Source: Deminuibacter soli
GTDB lineage: Bacteria; Bacteroidota; Bacteroidia; Chitinophagales; Chitinophagaceae
Assembly (NCBI RefSeq): GCF_003412455.1
Contig: NZ_QTJU01000006.1
Location: 1-64,000, forward strand
Reading direction: 5' to 3'
DNA: 64,000 bases
How positions within the stretch are numbered: position 1 is the first letter of the stretch; each line of letters opens with the position of its first letter. This document shows positions 33,472 through 42,501 of the stretch, one piece after another. The notes under the pieces are model-generated. The model had not been told where the DNA came from and did not search any database. It worked only from the letters and a program-made list of their open reading frames with translations. A program made the position numbers and the translations under genes.

Positions 33472-34443
33472 ATGACAACAGTTAAAAAAATAGCCTTAGG
33501 CAACAATGGCCCGCTGGTTTCCAAACTCGGATTGGGCTGCATGCGCATGTCATCCGTTTGGGGCGGTGCTACCAACGACGAAAACGAAAGTATTGCCACT
33601 ATCCAGATGGCACTCGATAATGGCATCAACTTCTTAAACACCGGTGACTTCTACGGTGCAGGTCACAACGAACTGCTGGTTGGCAAAGCCATCAAAGGCA
33701 GGCGCGATGATGCGTTTATCAGCGTTAAATTCGGCGCCATCTTTTATGGCGGTCAGTGGCTGGGCCTCGACCTTCGTCCCATTGCCATTAAAAACTTCAT
33801 TAACTATTCCCTGGTACGCCTGGGTGTAGATGTTATTGACCTGTATCAACCCTGCCGGCTCGACAACAGCGTGCCCGTAGAAGATGTAATCGGCACTGTT
33901 GCCGACCTGATCAAAGAAGGAAAAGTGCGTCACCTCGGTGTGTCTGAAATAACTGCAGCGCAGCTGCGCAAGGCACACAGTGTACATCCTGTAACAGCTT
34001 TGGAGATAGGTTATTCACTAGCCGACCGGCAGATAGAAAGCGACCTGTTGCCCACAGCGAAAGAACTCGGGATAGGCGTTGTTGCTTTTGCCAATACAGC
34101 AGAAGGCTTGTTAACCGGCGATATGAAAGCCCCGCTTCCTGCCAATGATTACCACACGCACTTCTCCCGCTTCCAGGGCGATAACCTCGTTAAAAACCTG
34201 GAGAAAGTGGATGTATTAAAACAAATGGCAAAAGACAAGGGATACACGCCCGCACAACTGGCCATTGCATGGGTAAATGCACAAGGCGAACATATTATGC
34301 CGCTGGTAAGCATGAGCAGAAGATCAAGACTGCCTGAAAATATACAGACAATGGATATTGTGTTTACACCTGAAGAAATGAGTAAACTTAATGAGCAATT
34401 TGCGCCAGGCGCAATAGTAGGCAGCACTTACCTGCAACGATAA
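33472..34443 (+). CDS. Aldo/keto reductase
   Basis: 323 residues of the TIM-barrel AKR family. LGNNGPLVSKLGLGCMRMSSV opens the protein. GINFLNTGDFYGAGHNELLVGKAIKG carries the catalytic Asp and Tyr (D-F-Y), AFISVKFG the Lys, and YQPCRLDNSVPVEDVIGT stands where the catalytic His (usually H/Q-x-x-x-D) is expected; here the pattern is Y-Q-P-C-R-L-D. NADPH-dependent reduction of aldehydes is the likely role. An AraC-type gene follows after 42 bp in the same direction. Confidence 0.92.
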   Translation: MTTVKKIALGNNGPLVSKLGLGCMRMSSVWGGATNDENESIATIQMALDNGINFLNTGDFYGAGHNELLVGKAIKGRRDDAFISVKFGAIFYGGQWLGLDLRPIAIKNFINYSLVRLGVDVIDLYQPCRLDNSVPVEDVIGTVADLIKEGKVRHLGVSEITAAQLRKAHSVHPVTALEIGYSLADRQIESDLLPTAKELGIGVVAFANTAEGLLTGDMKAPLPANDYHTHFSRFQGDNLVKNLEKVDVLKQMAKDKGYTPAQLAIAWVNAQGEHIMPLVSMSRRSRLPENIQTMDIVFTPEEMSKLNEQFAPGAIVGSTYLQR

Positions 34444-34448
34444 AATAC

Positions 34449-34466
34449 GGGGGGCATTTAGCCCCC
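34449..34466 (+). terminator. Hairpin between the reductase and AraC genes
   Basis: GGGGGC-ATTTA-GCCCCC directly after the reductase stop, followed by TTATTGATAAC. The T-run is short, so it may only lower read-through. TAACTTTA at 34474-34481 could be the -7 of the next gene. Confidence 0.6.
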
Positions 34467-34485
34467 TTATTGATAACTTTATAGC

Positions 34486-35295
34486 ATGACGAATCCCAGT
34501 GAAATTTTACCCGGCGTAATTTTCTATGCCTACCTCTCCACCATGCGGAAGGAGAATGTGGCATTCCTGTCGCATAACACGCTCATCATGCAGGTTTCAG
34601 GGCAGTTCACGCTGGAAACAGCCGGGCAGACTATTTCGATGAGAAGGGGCCAGCTGCTGCTGGTGGGCAAAAACCAGCTGGGGCAAATCACCAAAACGCC
34701 CCTGCCTGATGAGGATTATGAAACCATCGTCATTTCCCTGCGGGAAGACCTGCTCAGAACCATTGCGCTGGAAGAACAGGTAAGCATCCGGCATAAATAC
34801 AATGGCCCATCCAACATACTGATTCCGCCGAACGATTTCCTGCACGGCTATTTTCAATCCATCATGCCCTATGTACGCAACCCTGCAGAAAGAATAACGA
34901 ATGATATGGGTATGCTGAAAGTAAAAGAAGGTGTAAAACTGTTGCTGCACGCCATGCCTGCGCTCAGCGATTTACTGTTCGACTTTTCCGAACCGCACAA
35001 GATTGACCTGGAGAAATTCATGCGCATCAATTTTCATTTCAACATCCCGGTCGAAAAATTTGCGCAGCTAACCGGCAGAAGCCTGGCAGGTTTCAAGCGC
35101 GATTTCAACAAAATATTCGGCACCTCACCGCGCCAGTGGCTGCAGGAAAGAAGGCTGCAGGAAGCAAAACACCTGATAGAAAAAAAGCACCGAAAACCCT
35201 CGTCCATTTATCTCGACCTGGGCTTTGAAAGCCTCTCCCACTTCTCACATGCCTTTAAGAAAATGTTCGGAAAGGCACCTTCGGATTGGGTATAG
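34486..35295 (+). CDS. AraC-family transcriptional regulator
   Basis: 269 residues. The N-terminal cupin-like sensor part (about 1-150: GQFTLETAGQTISMRRGQLLLVGKNQL) is followed by the double helix-turn-helix at the C-terminus (MRINFHFNIPVEKFAQLTGRSLAGFKRDFNKIFGTSPRQWL and LDLGFESLSHFSHAFKKMFGKAPSDWV). It probably controls the adjacent aldo/keto reductase or the MFS exporter convergent to it. Confidence 0.92.
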   Translation: MTNPSEILPGVIFYAYLSTMRKENVAFLSHNTLIMQVSGQFTLETAGQTISMRRGQLLLVGKNQLGQITKTPLPDEDYETIVISLREDLLRTIALEEQVSIRHKYNGPSNILIPPNDFLHGYFQSIMPYVRNPAERITNDMGMLKVKEGVKLLLHAMPALSDLLFDFSEPHKIDLEKFMRINFHFNIPVEKFAQLTGRSLAGFKRDFNKIFGTSPRQWLQERRLQEAKHLIEKKHRKPSSIYLDLGFESLSHFSHAFKKMFGKAPSDWV

Positions 35296-35337
35296 TTTGG
35301 AGCATTAAGGTTGGCTACAGGATGGCTAACCTATCGG

Positions 35338-36531
35338 TCAGGCCCCGGTTTGCATTTCCTTCGCCACACGCACGCGTGCATACCTTGCGATATAAGCTGT
35401 GCAAATAAGCAAGCCTATCAGCGTCATGCCTACTCCAACCAGTGAAGGGTAATTGTATGGCAGTCCGTGCAGCAGCGGTATGGCGCCCAGGTAAGCACCC
35501 AGCGCATTGGCTACGTTAAAGGCTGCCTGCATAAACGCCGCCGCCATCATTTCTGCATTGGGAGCAGCACGCATCATCATAATATTAATCGGTGCAGAAA
35601 CAGACATCGATAAGCCGCCGCACATAAAAGTAAGCGTTAATGCAATGGCCCTGGTGCCCGAGAAAAAGAACACGCCTGTGAGTGCCAGCATCATTAACAG
35701 CAGCAAAAAGGCACAGGTTTTAGGCGCACCCATTTTGTCAGACACATAACCGCCCACCAGGTTACCCACTACCATGCCGCCGCCGGCAAGCGTCATCACA
35801 TACGCCATATTACTTTTGGCAATGCCGGCCACTTCTGTCATCAGCGGGTTAATATAGCTGAACCAGGCAAATAATCCGCCAAAACCAATGGCAGTGATCA
35901 GCAGCACATACCAGCTTTGCTGGTTCTTTAAAAAATGCAGTTCATCCCTGAAATGGGCATCTTCACCCTTACCCTTCATGGCAGGCAGCCACACAAACAG
36001 GCTCAGCAAGGCAATCAAACCAATAAAGGCAACAATGGCAAAATACCAGCGCCAGTGAAATGTATGGCCAACATACGTTACCAGCGGCACCATGGCCAGG
36101 TTGGCCACTGTAAGCCCGGTAAACATCAGTGATATATATCTTGCTTCTTTACCCGGCCCGCCTATTCTTGAAGCCACTACCGTACCCACACCAAAAAACG
36201 CACCGTGCGGCAGGCCCGATAAAAACCTGGCCACCAGCATCAGCGTATAATTGGGTGCAATGGCAGATAAGCCGTTAAAAACGGCAAACAGTACCATCAG
36301 GGCAATCAATACTTTTTTAGGTGGAAACTTAACAGAATAACCAATCAGCAATGGCGCACCTATTACTACGCCCAGTGCATAGGCCGATATCAAACGACCC
36401 GCTTCGGGAATACTCACCTGTAATGACTGTGCTACATCGGGCAACAAACCCATAATGGTAAACTCGGTAGTGCCAATGCCTAAACCACCAATGGCCAGTG
36501 GTAATACTCTTTTATCAATCATGCTGCTCAA
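35338..36531 (-). CDS. MFS transporter, drug/sugar efflux (DHA1) type
   Basis: 397 residues with twelve membrane spans. The start MIDKRVLPLAIGGLGIGTTEFTIMGLLPDVAQSLQVS is the AraJ/YdhP-type opening with the G-x-x-E-F/T motif; ARFLSGLPHGAFFGVGTVVA is motif C-like. The family exports arabinose polymers, drugs or small metabolites by proton antiport. It is transcribed towards the AraC gene and alone. Confidence 0.88.
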   Translation of the reverse strand: MSSMIDKRVLPLAIGGLGIGTTEFTIMGLLPDVAQSLQVSIPEAGRLISAYALGVVIGAPLLIGYSVKFPPKKVLIALMVLFAVFNGLSAIAPNYTLMLVARFLSGLPHGAFFGVGTVVASRIGGPGKEARYISLMFTGLTVANLAMVPLVTYVGHTFHWRWYFAIVAFIGLIALLSLFVWLPAMKGKGEDAHFRDELHFLKNQQSWYVLLITAIGFGGLFAWFSYINPLMTEVAGIAKSNMAYVMTLAGGGMVVGNLVGGYVSDKMGAPKTCAFLLLLMMLALTGVFFFSGTRAIALTLTFMCGGLSMSVSAPINIMMMRAAPNAEMMAAAFMQAAFNVANALGAYLGAIPLLHGLPYNYPSLVGVGMTLIGLLICTAYIARYARVRVAKEMQTGA

Positions 36532-36745
36532 CGTTGGGTAAACAAAACAACTACCGGCCTCAGTTGGGCAAAACCGGTGCTATTGCTATAACAATGGCGC
36601 AATTTAGCTATTCATTGTTAAATGCAGGCAAGCAACCTTGCCGCACAGCGCAACAAAAGCCGCGGCGATACAGTAACCTGCAAAACAAAAGCGGGTGCAC
36701 CGTTAACTGATACACCCGCTTTTCCTAACATGTTATTCAACTTAC

Positions 36746-38332
36746 TTAGTGTGCAGCATCTGCCAGTGAGCCTTTGGCTTTCGCTTTAGACTTCTTAATA
36801 AATATTAATACAAAAGGAATGCAAACCAGGAACATGCAGCCTACATACAGGAAAATATCCATGTATGATAAGATGGTTGCCTGGATGGTCACAGAGCCGT
36901 CCATCAGCTGCTGTGCGCTTTTCACTGCCACATTCGAAGGCATGCCTTTCGCGTGCATACCAGCTGCAATACCATTTATCCTTGCCTGCACGGCAGGGTT
37001 AAATACATCCAGCTTGCTTACAAGATTGTAACGGTGACCGATGATATCGCGCGACAAATAAGTAGAGATCAACGCCACACCAAACGACCCGCCCAGCTGG
37101 CGCATCATGCCCGAAAACGCAGCACCCTGCGCTATTTCAGGCCCCTTCAGGGTAGACAGCGACATCACCGAAATAGGCACCGATAACAGGCCCAGCCCAA
37201 CGCCGCGTATCATGAGCACCCAGAAAAAGTTTTCTGCACCGGTTTGCGGTGTAATAATCTGGTAGGTGAATAAACTGTAGATGAAAAAGATGGCCATGCC
37301 TATTGCAATCAGGTATTTCTGCGATACACCGCGCTGGATCATTTGTCCCACAATAGGCATCATAAACGCCACCATCAGTGTACTGGGCACCATCAGCATG
37401 CCCGATTGCTGGGCATTCCACCCCAATATCGTTTGCGTATACAGCGGAATAATAAACGTAGACCCAAACAAACCAAAGCCCTGCACAAACGAGAGAATAA
37501 CACCAATGCGCAGGTTACCGTTTTTCAGCACGCGCAATTCTACAATCGGGTATTTGTACACCAGCTGCCGCCATATAAAACAATACGCACCAAGAAAGGC
37601 CACTACAGCCAGCACTACCATCAGTTTGCTGCTGAACCAGTCTTCTTCCTGCCCTTTCTCCAATATGTATTGCAGCGAGCCAACAGCCACCGTAAGCAGG
37701 AAAATGCCCAGCCAGTCTACCTGGCTTGCAGGCCGTTTTTCTGCGTATTTGGGACTGCGTACATATTGCATGGTGAGCAGCGCGGCAATAATACCAACGG
37801 GTATGTTGATGTAAAAAATATACGGCCATGAATAATGGTCAATAATATAACCACCCAATGGCGGCCCCAATGTTGGGCCAACAATAACACCCAGCACATA
37901 AATGGCCTGTGCCATTGCACGCTTTTCGGGCGGGTAACTTTCGGTGATAATGGTTTGCGAAGTTACCAGCAGGGCGCCCCCGCCCAGCCCCTGTATAAAA
38001 CGGAACAGGATCAGTTCGCCGATACCTGTTGAGTTGCCGCAGAGAAAAGAGGACACCGTAAAGATGATCACCGAGGCTGCAAAATAATTGCGCCTGCCAA
38101 ACTGTTGCGACAGCCAGCTGGTCATTGGCACCACAATTACATTGGCAATGGAGTAAGCAGTAATAACCCAGCTTACCTCATTCAATGTTGCACCCAGGCT
38201 GCCACGCATGTTATTGAGGGCAACGTTTACAATGGTGGTATCAATAATTTCCAGCAGCGCGCAAAAAACAGCCGTAATGGTAATAATCACACGCCGCGAA
38301 CCATATTCAACAAGCGAATTCTGTTGTTGCAT
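36746..38332 (-). CDS. DHA2-family efflux permease (EmrB/QacA type)
   Basis: 528 residues, fourteen membrane spans. The opening includes EIIDTTIVNVALNNMRGSLGATLNEVSWVITAYSIANVIVVPMTSWL, the motif D1 (D-x-T-I-V-N-V-A-L) of DHA2 pumps; RFIQGLGGGALLVTSQTIITESYPPEKRAMA and GPTLGPPLGGYIIDHYSWPYIFYINIPVG are motifs B and C. It is the inner-membrane pump of the tripartite system encoded with HlyD and TolC. The gene ends the operon, 26 bp after hlyD. Confidence 0.95.
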   Translation of the reverse strand: MQQQNSLVEYGSRRVIITITAVFCALLEIIDTTIVNVALNNMRGSLGATLNEVSWVITAYSIANVIVVPMTSWLSQQFGRRNYFAASVIIFTVSSFLCGNSTGIGELILFRFIQGLGGGALLVTSQTIITESYPPEKRAMAQAIYVLGVIVGPTLGPPLGGYIIDHYSWPYIFYINIPVGIIAALLTMQYVRSPKYAEKRPASQVDWLGIFLLTVAVGSLQYILEKGQEEDWFSSKLMVVLAVVAFLGAYCFIWRQLVYKYPIVELRVLKNGNLRIGVILSFVQGFGLFGSTFIIPLYTQTILGWNAQQSGMLMVPSTLMVAFMMPIVGQMIQRGVSQKYLIAIGMAIFFIYSLFTYQIITPQTGAENFFWVLMIRGVGLGLLSVPISVMSLSTLKGPEIAQGAAFSGMMRQLGGSFGVALISTYLSRDIIGHRYNLVSKLDVFNPAVQARINGIAAGMHAKGMPSNVAVKSAQQLMDGSVTIQATILSYMDIFLYVGCMFLVCIPFVLIFIKKSKAKAKGSLADAAH

Positions 38333-38358
38333 AATTTAAATGAGTTGTATTCCGCGCA

Positions 38359-39465
38359 CTAATCCAGGTGAACATTAACAAAGGCATTCATACCGGCTTT
38401 CAGTTGTTTTACCAGTGAATCCTGTTTGTTTACAAACTCTATTTTCACAGGTAAACGCTGTACTACTTTTACAAAGTTACCGCTGCTGTTATCAGGCGGC
38501 AGCAAGGCAAAGCGTGAGCCGGTAGCCGGTGAAAACGAAGCCAGTTTTGCCTCGAATTCATGACCCGGAAATGCATCAATCTCTATTACTACTTTCTGGC
38601 CCTCATGCAGGTCGTCGAACTGTGTTTCCTTGAAATTGGCAATTACCCAAATCTCATCACTCTGTACAATGCTGAAAGTAGCCTGGCCTGCCTGCAAATA
38701 CTGGCCTGCCTGTACATTCACTTTTGAAATAACGCCATCTGCCGGTGCAGTCACCACCGTATAGGAAAGGTTCAGTTTGGCATCATCCACATCTACCTGG
38801 CGCTGTTTAATGGTGGCATTTACCACGCCCACCTGTGTAGACGTAGCATGGCTCTGTGAAGTTACCTGCCCTGTTTGGCGTGTAGCCTGCAGGCGTTGTT
38901 CCTGCAGCATCTGCACCCTGCGCTCGGCCGTTTCTTTGGTAGCCTGCGCCATTTCGAACTGCTGCTGCGTAATGGAGTGATCTTTGATCAGGTTGGCATA
39001 ACGTTCATAGTCCTGTGTTGCGCGGCGCAGGTTCACCTTTGCTTCTTCAATCTGTGCATCTGCCGCTTTTACCGATGCTTCATAAGTGGCAATACCTGCA
39101 CGTGCAGCTGTTGTTGAGGCTTCTGCAGAAGCAAGGTTACTTTGTGCAGTAGCCAGCGCAGCTTCAGCCTGCTCCACTTTTATGGTCAGGTCGCGGCTAT
39201 CAAGCACGAGCAGGGTATCCCCCTTCTTCACATGCTGGTTATCTTTTACACGCACCTCGGTTACATAACCTGAAATTTTGGGAATAACCGGGTTAATATT
39301 GGCTTCCACCTGTGCGTCATCGGTTTCTTCATGATGTTGTGCATATACATATTTGCTGATGCCGAACCAGGCACCTGCAACAACCAGTAAAATGAGTATG
39401 ATTAAAAATGTCTTGCTTCTTTTTTTAGGGGTAGTATCACCGCCTGCGGCTGGATTATTTGACAT
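38359..39465 (-). CDS. HlyD-family periplasmic adaptor (EmrA type)
   Basis: 368 residues. One N-terminal membrane span (SKTFLIILILLVVAGAWFGISKYVY) is followed by the lipoyl half-motifs (ISGYVTEVRVKDNQHVKKGDTLLVLDSRDL and VTAPADGVISKVNVQAGQYLQAGQ), a long coiled coil between them (about 95-215, Gln/Ala-rich) and a beta-barrel domain. It bridges the DHA2 pump to TolC. Its stop and start spacings (26 and 34 bp) fit one operon. Confidence 0.95.
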   Translation of the reverse strand: MSNNPAAGGDTTPKKRSKTFLIILILLVVAGAWFGISKYVYAQHHEETDDAQVEANINPVIPKISGYVTEVRVKDNQHVKKGDTLLVLDSRDLTIKVEQAEAALATAQSNLASAEASTTAARAGIATYEASVKAADAQIEEAKVNLRRATQDYERYANLIKDHSITQQQFEMAQATKETAERRVQMLQEQRLQATRQTGQVTSQSHATSTQVGVVNATIKQRQVDVDDAKLNLSYTVVTAPADGVISKVNVQAGQYLQAGQATFSIVQSDEIWVIANFKETQFDDLHEGQKVVIEIDAFPGHEFEAKLASFSPATGSRFALLPPDNSSGNFVKVVQRLPVKIEFVNKQDSLVKQLKAGMNAFVNVHLD

Positions 39466-39499
39466 AAAGTATGTTTTTTCAGTACGTGCGATTGAATAA

Positions 39500-40831
39500 T
39501 TATAAGTTCAGCATACCTGCTTTCTGCAACAGCGTGTGGTAAGCCAGTACCAGGTCGGCCTGCGCAAACCGCAGGTTCAGCCGGGCCTGCAGCTGTGCCA
39601 CATCTGCATCCAGCAAATCTGTAAGGGTAAGCAGGTTATTGTTGTATTTGTTTTTGTTGATGCGGTAGTTTTCTGTTGCCTGCTCCACCGCCTTGTTGTA
39701 CACCTCTATTTTTTTAACACCGCTGAGGTAATCGAGGTAGGCCTTATTAATGGCCAGGTGAATATTATCCTGCAACACGCCTGCATTGGCAGTAAGCTGT
39801 ACCTGTTGTGCTTTTGCCTGCTGCACTTTGGCATCCGTTTTCCACAGAGATGACAGGCTGTATTTAACACCAACGCCAATGTTAAACGCATTGGTAATGG
39901 TTAAAAAGTTGGGAATATCTGCTGCCACATAACCACCCGTTAAACCAATGCTGGGATAGTAATCGCCCTTTGCCACTTTTACATTGGCAACAGCAGCCTG
40001 TTTGCGCAGATCGAGTGCCCTTAAATCATTTCTGCCGGTATCTGCCATCTGCTCGTAATCCATCAGCGGCTTTAATTCACCGGGCTGTTGTATACTGGCC
40101 GAATCCAGCACCAGCAAGGTATTTTCGGGTAAACCCAGTAACAGGTTCATGTTCACCATGGCATACTGACTGTTGTTCTGCGCGTCGAGTAACGCCAGTT
40201 CCTGGTTAGAGGTTTCAAGCTGTGCTTTCAGCATATCATTCCTGGCCAGCAAACCATTTTTTTCCAGGTTGCTGAAATCCGTATCCCTTTTTCTTGACTG
40301 TTCCAGGTTATCCTGCACCAGCTGTACGGCTGCATTGGCTTTGTACAGGTTAATATAGGCAGCTACTGCATTCAGCATAACCGCCTGCTTATCGCCCGCT
40401 GCGTCCAGCCTGCTGGCTTCTTCCAGCAAACGGGCAGATTCAATGCCGTATTTGATCTTTGAGCCCGAATACACCGGCATCGATACGGTAGCCATGCCAT
40501 ACAGCAACTGCGAAACCGACGGGGAGCCGCCGCCACTGCTATCGCTGCCACCCAGCGCCTTGGTCTTCATGTTAATATCGGGCTTGGTTACCCGCAGGTA
40601 CGAGCCCGATACACTGAAATCGGGCAGCCTGCGTTCCGTGGCCTCTTTCGTTGCAGCTACCGCTTCCTGAATACGGGCGGTACTTACTTTCAGCTGCTTG
40701 CTGTTTTGAATACTCAGTTCAACGGCATCGTGCAGCGTAAGCCGCTTTTGTTCCTGTGCCTTACCGGGCAATGCCAGTAACAGCAACGGCAACCATGCCA
40801 TTGTAAACACCCGTGGTTTACTGTATTTCAT
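39500..40831 (-). CDS. TolC-family outer-membrane efflux channel
   Basis: 443 residues with a signal peptide (MKYSKPRVFTMAWLPLLLLALPGKAQ). Two OEP repeats are visible: LTLHDAVELSIQNSKQLKVSTARIQEA and MADTGRNDLRALDLRKQAAVANVKVAKGDYYPSIGLTGGY, with the coiled-coil hairpins between. It is the first gene of the operon, 94 bp after the tetR stop, with its own copy of the TetR palindrome. Confidence 0.95.
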   Translation of the reverse strand: MKYSKPRVFTMAWLPLLLLALPGKAQEQKRLTLHDAVELSIQNSKQLKVSTARIQEAVAATKEATERRLPDFSVSGSYLRVTKPDINMKTKALGGSDSSGGGSPSVSQLLYGMATVSMPVYSGSKIKYGIESARLLEEASRLDAAGDKQAVMLNAVAAYINLYKANAAVQLVQDNLEQSRKRDTDFSNLEKNGLLARNDMLKAQLETSNQELALLDAQNNSQYAMVNMNLLLGLPENTLLVLDSASIQQPGELKPLMDYEQMADTGRNDLRALDLRKQAAVANVKVAKGDYYPSIGLTGGYVAADIPNFLTITNAFNIGVGVKYSLSSLWKTDAKVQQAKAQQVQLTANAGVLQDNIHLAINKAYLDYLSGVKKIEVYNKAVEQATENYRINKNKYNNNLLTLTDLLDADVAQLQARLNLRFAQADLVLAYHTLLQKAGMLNL

Positions 40832-40892
40832 AAATCTTCTGTTGCTTTATACAAAGGTTTCTAATGGTTCCTGTTTGAACAATTATTTATTA

Positions 40893-40911
40893 GATGAATA
40901 TATATTCACTT
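40893..40911 (-). promoter_or_regulatory. TetR operator, copy in front of tolC
   Basis: TGAATA-TA-TATTCA with flanking CTT, 65-80 bp before the tolC start. The same TGAATA-N2-TATTCA core stands ahead of tetR itself at 41510-41529, so the regulator probably controls both promoters. Confidence 0.7.
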
Positions 40912-40925
40912 AAAGAATAAAAATT

Positions 40926-41498
40926 TTATGCTTTCATTCCATCCCAGCACATCATAAAATTCATTTCCAGCATCTCGTCACTGATCTTTTTATTAAAATA
41001 CACAGCGCGTTTCACGACTTCATTAATACTGCCCATCATAAAAGAGAGCAACCAGAAACTGTCCATATCTTTCAGCTCCTGTTCCTGTTTACCACGCTCA
41101 ATCAGCTCACGCAGGGGATCGAACATTTTCTTTACCCGCACCTTGGTAGGTTCATCAATAAAGGGGGAATGGAAACATTGCTCCAGGAACACACTTTCGT
41201 CAAAATGCTCCATACGGTGGCGCATGATGTTGTACCATATCAGGTGCAGGGCCTCTTTATAAGGGGCAGACGGATTATAATTCCGGAAAAATACCTGTGC
41301 AGAATTTTGTACGCAAACGTGAAACAAATTGAAGATAATCGCATCCTTGTTCTTAAAATAAATATACAGGGTGCCGGTGGCCATTTCGGCCTCCTTTGCT
41401 ACAGACTGCATGGTAATGCCTGCCAGGCCACGTGCCTTAACCAGCTTCAGGGTAGCCTTGTATACCTGCGCTATCTTGTTTTCGTCCCGGGGTTTCAC
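40926..41498 (-). CDS. TetR/AcrR-family repressor of the efflux operon
   Basis: 190 residues. The N-terminal HTH reads ATLKLVKARGLAGITMQSVAKEAEMATGTLYIYFKNKDAIIFNLF, fully typical. The ligand domain holds the rest (about 60-190). Same strand and order as the efflux genes, with matching palindromes before tetR and tolC. Release by a pump substrate is the expected mode. Confidence 0.93.
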   Translation of the reverse strand: MKPRDENKIAQVYKATLKLVKARGLAGITMQSVAKEAEMATGTLYIYFKNKDAIIFNLFHVCVQNSAQVFFRNYNPSAPYKEALHLIWYNIMRHRMEHFDESVFLEQCFHSPFIDEPTKVRVKKMFDPLRELIERGKQEQELKDMDSFWLLSFMMGSINEVVKRAVYFNKKISDEMLEMNFMMCWDGMKA

Positions 41499-41509
41499 CC
41501 TGCAAATAT

Positions 41510-41529
41510 AAGTGAATATTTATTCACTT
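41510..41529 (-). promoter_or_regulatory. TetR operator, copy in front of tetR
   Basis: AAGTGAATA-TT-TATTCACTT, a perfect 9-bp inverted repeat around two bases, 12 bp from the tetR start. See also 40893-40911. Confidence 0.75.
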
Positions 41530-41613
41530 AAACAAATTGAATTTATCCTGCTGCCCACCTGAACATCGTTGCCGGTAACCAATAACAAACTGCAACACCT
41601 CCTGAAAACCAAA

Positions 41614-41644
41614 GAGCCGCCCGTAATGGGGCGGCTCCTGTTTT
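41614..41644. terminator. Terminator between tetR and the EEP gene
   Basis: GAGCCGCCC-6 nt-GGGCGGCTC. It is followed by CTGTTTTATTTT on the right strand; leftwards, beyond the EEP stop at 41685, it is followed by TTTGGTTTT, the direction in which it is needed. Confidence 0.7.
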
Positions 41645-41684
41645 ATTTTCAAGGTTCTTCAACGGCCGTCTGTTGCGCGTTTGT

Positions 41685-42473
41685 TTACAACAGTTCAATG
41701 GTAAACAGCACGGGCATATGATCGGAGTATTTATAAGGCAACACCTCTACACCGGTTACTTTCCATTGCGCATTTTTCGACAGGAATGCGTAATCAATAC
41801 GCACATGCGGCTTATCAAAAGAAAAAGTATTCTGCGCATCACCTTTTACAACAGCCGCATCCAGCCAATGCTGCAACATCAGCTCATAAGCATTGCCTTC
41901 AGGCGCAATATTGAAATCGCCACACAATATAGCCGGACCAGCTGCATTGCCCAGGGTGCTGGTAATGGTTTGCACCTGTGCTTCGCGGTTGGGTGCAAAC
42001 TGGTGACAAAGATGCGTACCGCCGAAATACAGCGTGCGCCCGTCTGCCAGCTGGTGCTGCACATAAATCAACGCCCTTGGTTCACCACCCGAAGGGTTGG
42101 GCAATTGTACCACGGTTGGTTTATCCGAAGCATATTTAGTGAGCACTCCTTCGCCATAACCACCGCCGCCATAGTTCATGGCTTTGCCAAAGTAACCTTT
42201 CATACCCGTTTGTTTGGCCAGCTCCTGCATAATGTCTACGGGCTTGCCGTATATTTTTGCAGACCGCTCCGTAGCGCTGTCTACTTCCTGGCAGGCAACA
42301 AAATCAGGTTTCAGTGCTTGAATCAGCGCAGCAATATCGTTCAGGCTGGGTTTGCCATGTTCATAGTTTTGCTCGGCATGATAAATATTGTAGGATAAGA
42401 TTCTGAGCTTTATCTGCGCTGTTGCTGCAGCAGACAACAACAGGCACAACAACAATGATGAAACAGTCCGCAT
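41685..42473 (-). CDS. Exported endonuclease/exonuclease/phosphatase-family protein
   Basis: 262 residues with a signal peptide (MRTVSSLLLCLLLSAAATAQ). The EEP metal site is complete: SYNIYH (Asn), CQEVD (Glu), GTHLCH (His), GDFNIAP (Asp/Asn), DYAFLS and SDHMP (Asp-His). The fold is shared by DNase I, sphingomyelinases and inositol phosphatases, all Mg-dependent phosphodiesterases. As it is exported and follows SusC/SusD genes at 28 bp, it probably releases phosphate or an alcohol from a polymer or lipid headgroup for import. The gene order is sigma, FecR, SusC, SusD, EEP. Confidence 0.9.
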   Translation of the reverse strand: MRTVSSLLLCLLLSAAATAQIKLRILSYNIYHAEQNYEHGKPSLNDIAALIQALKPDFVACQEVDSATERSAKIYGKPVDIMQELAKQTGMKGYFGKAMNYGGGGYGEGVLTKYASDKPTVVQLPNPSGGEPRALIYVQHQLADGRTLYFGGTHLCHQFAPNREAQVQTITSTLGNAAGPAILCGDFNIAPEGNAYELMLQHWLDAAVVKGDAQNTFSFDKPHVRIDYAFLSKNAQWKVTGVEVLPYKYSDHMPVLFTIELL

Positions 42474-42501
42474 ATTATTTTCTTTTAAAATACCGGTAAT
42501 A

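Noticed and set aside
41673-42398. 241-residue frame opposite the EEP gene
   Set aside because: It is the complement of a gene with full catalytic motifs and shows no protein family features.
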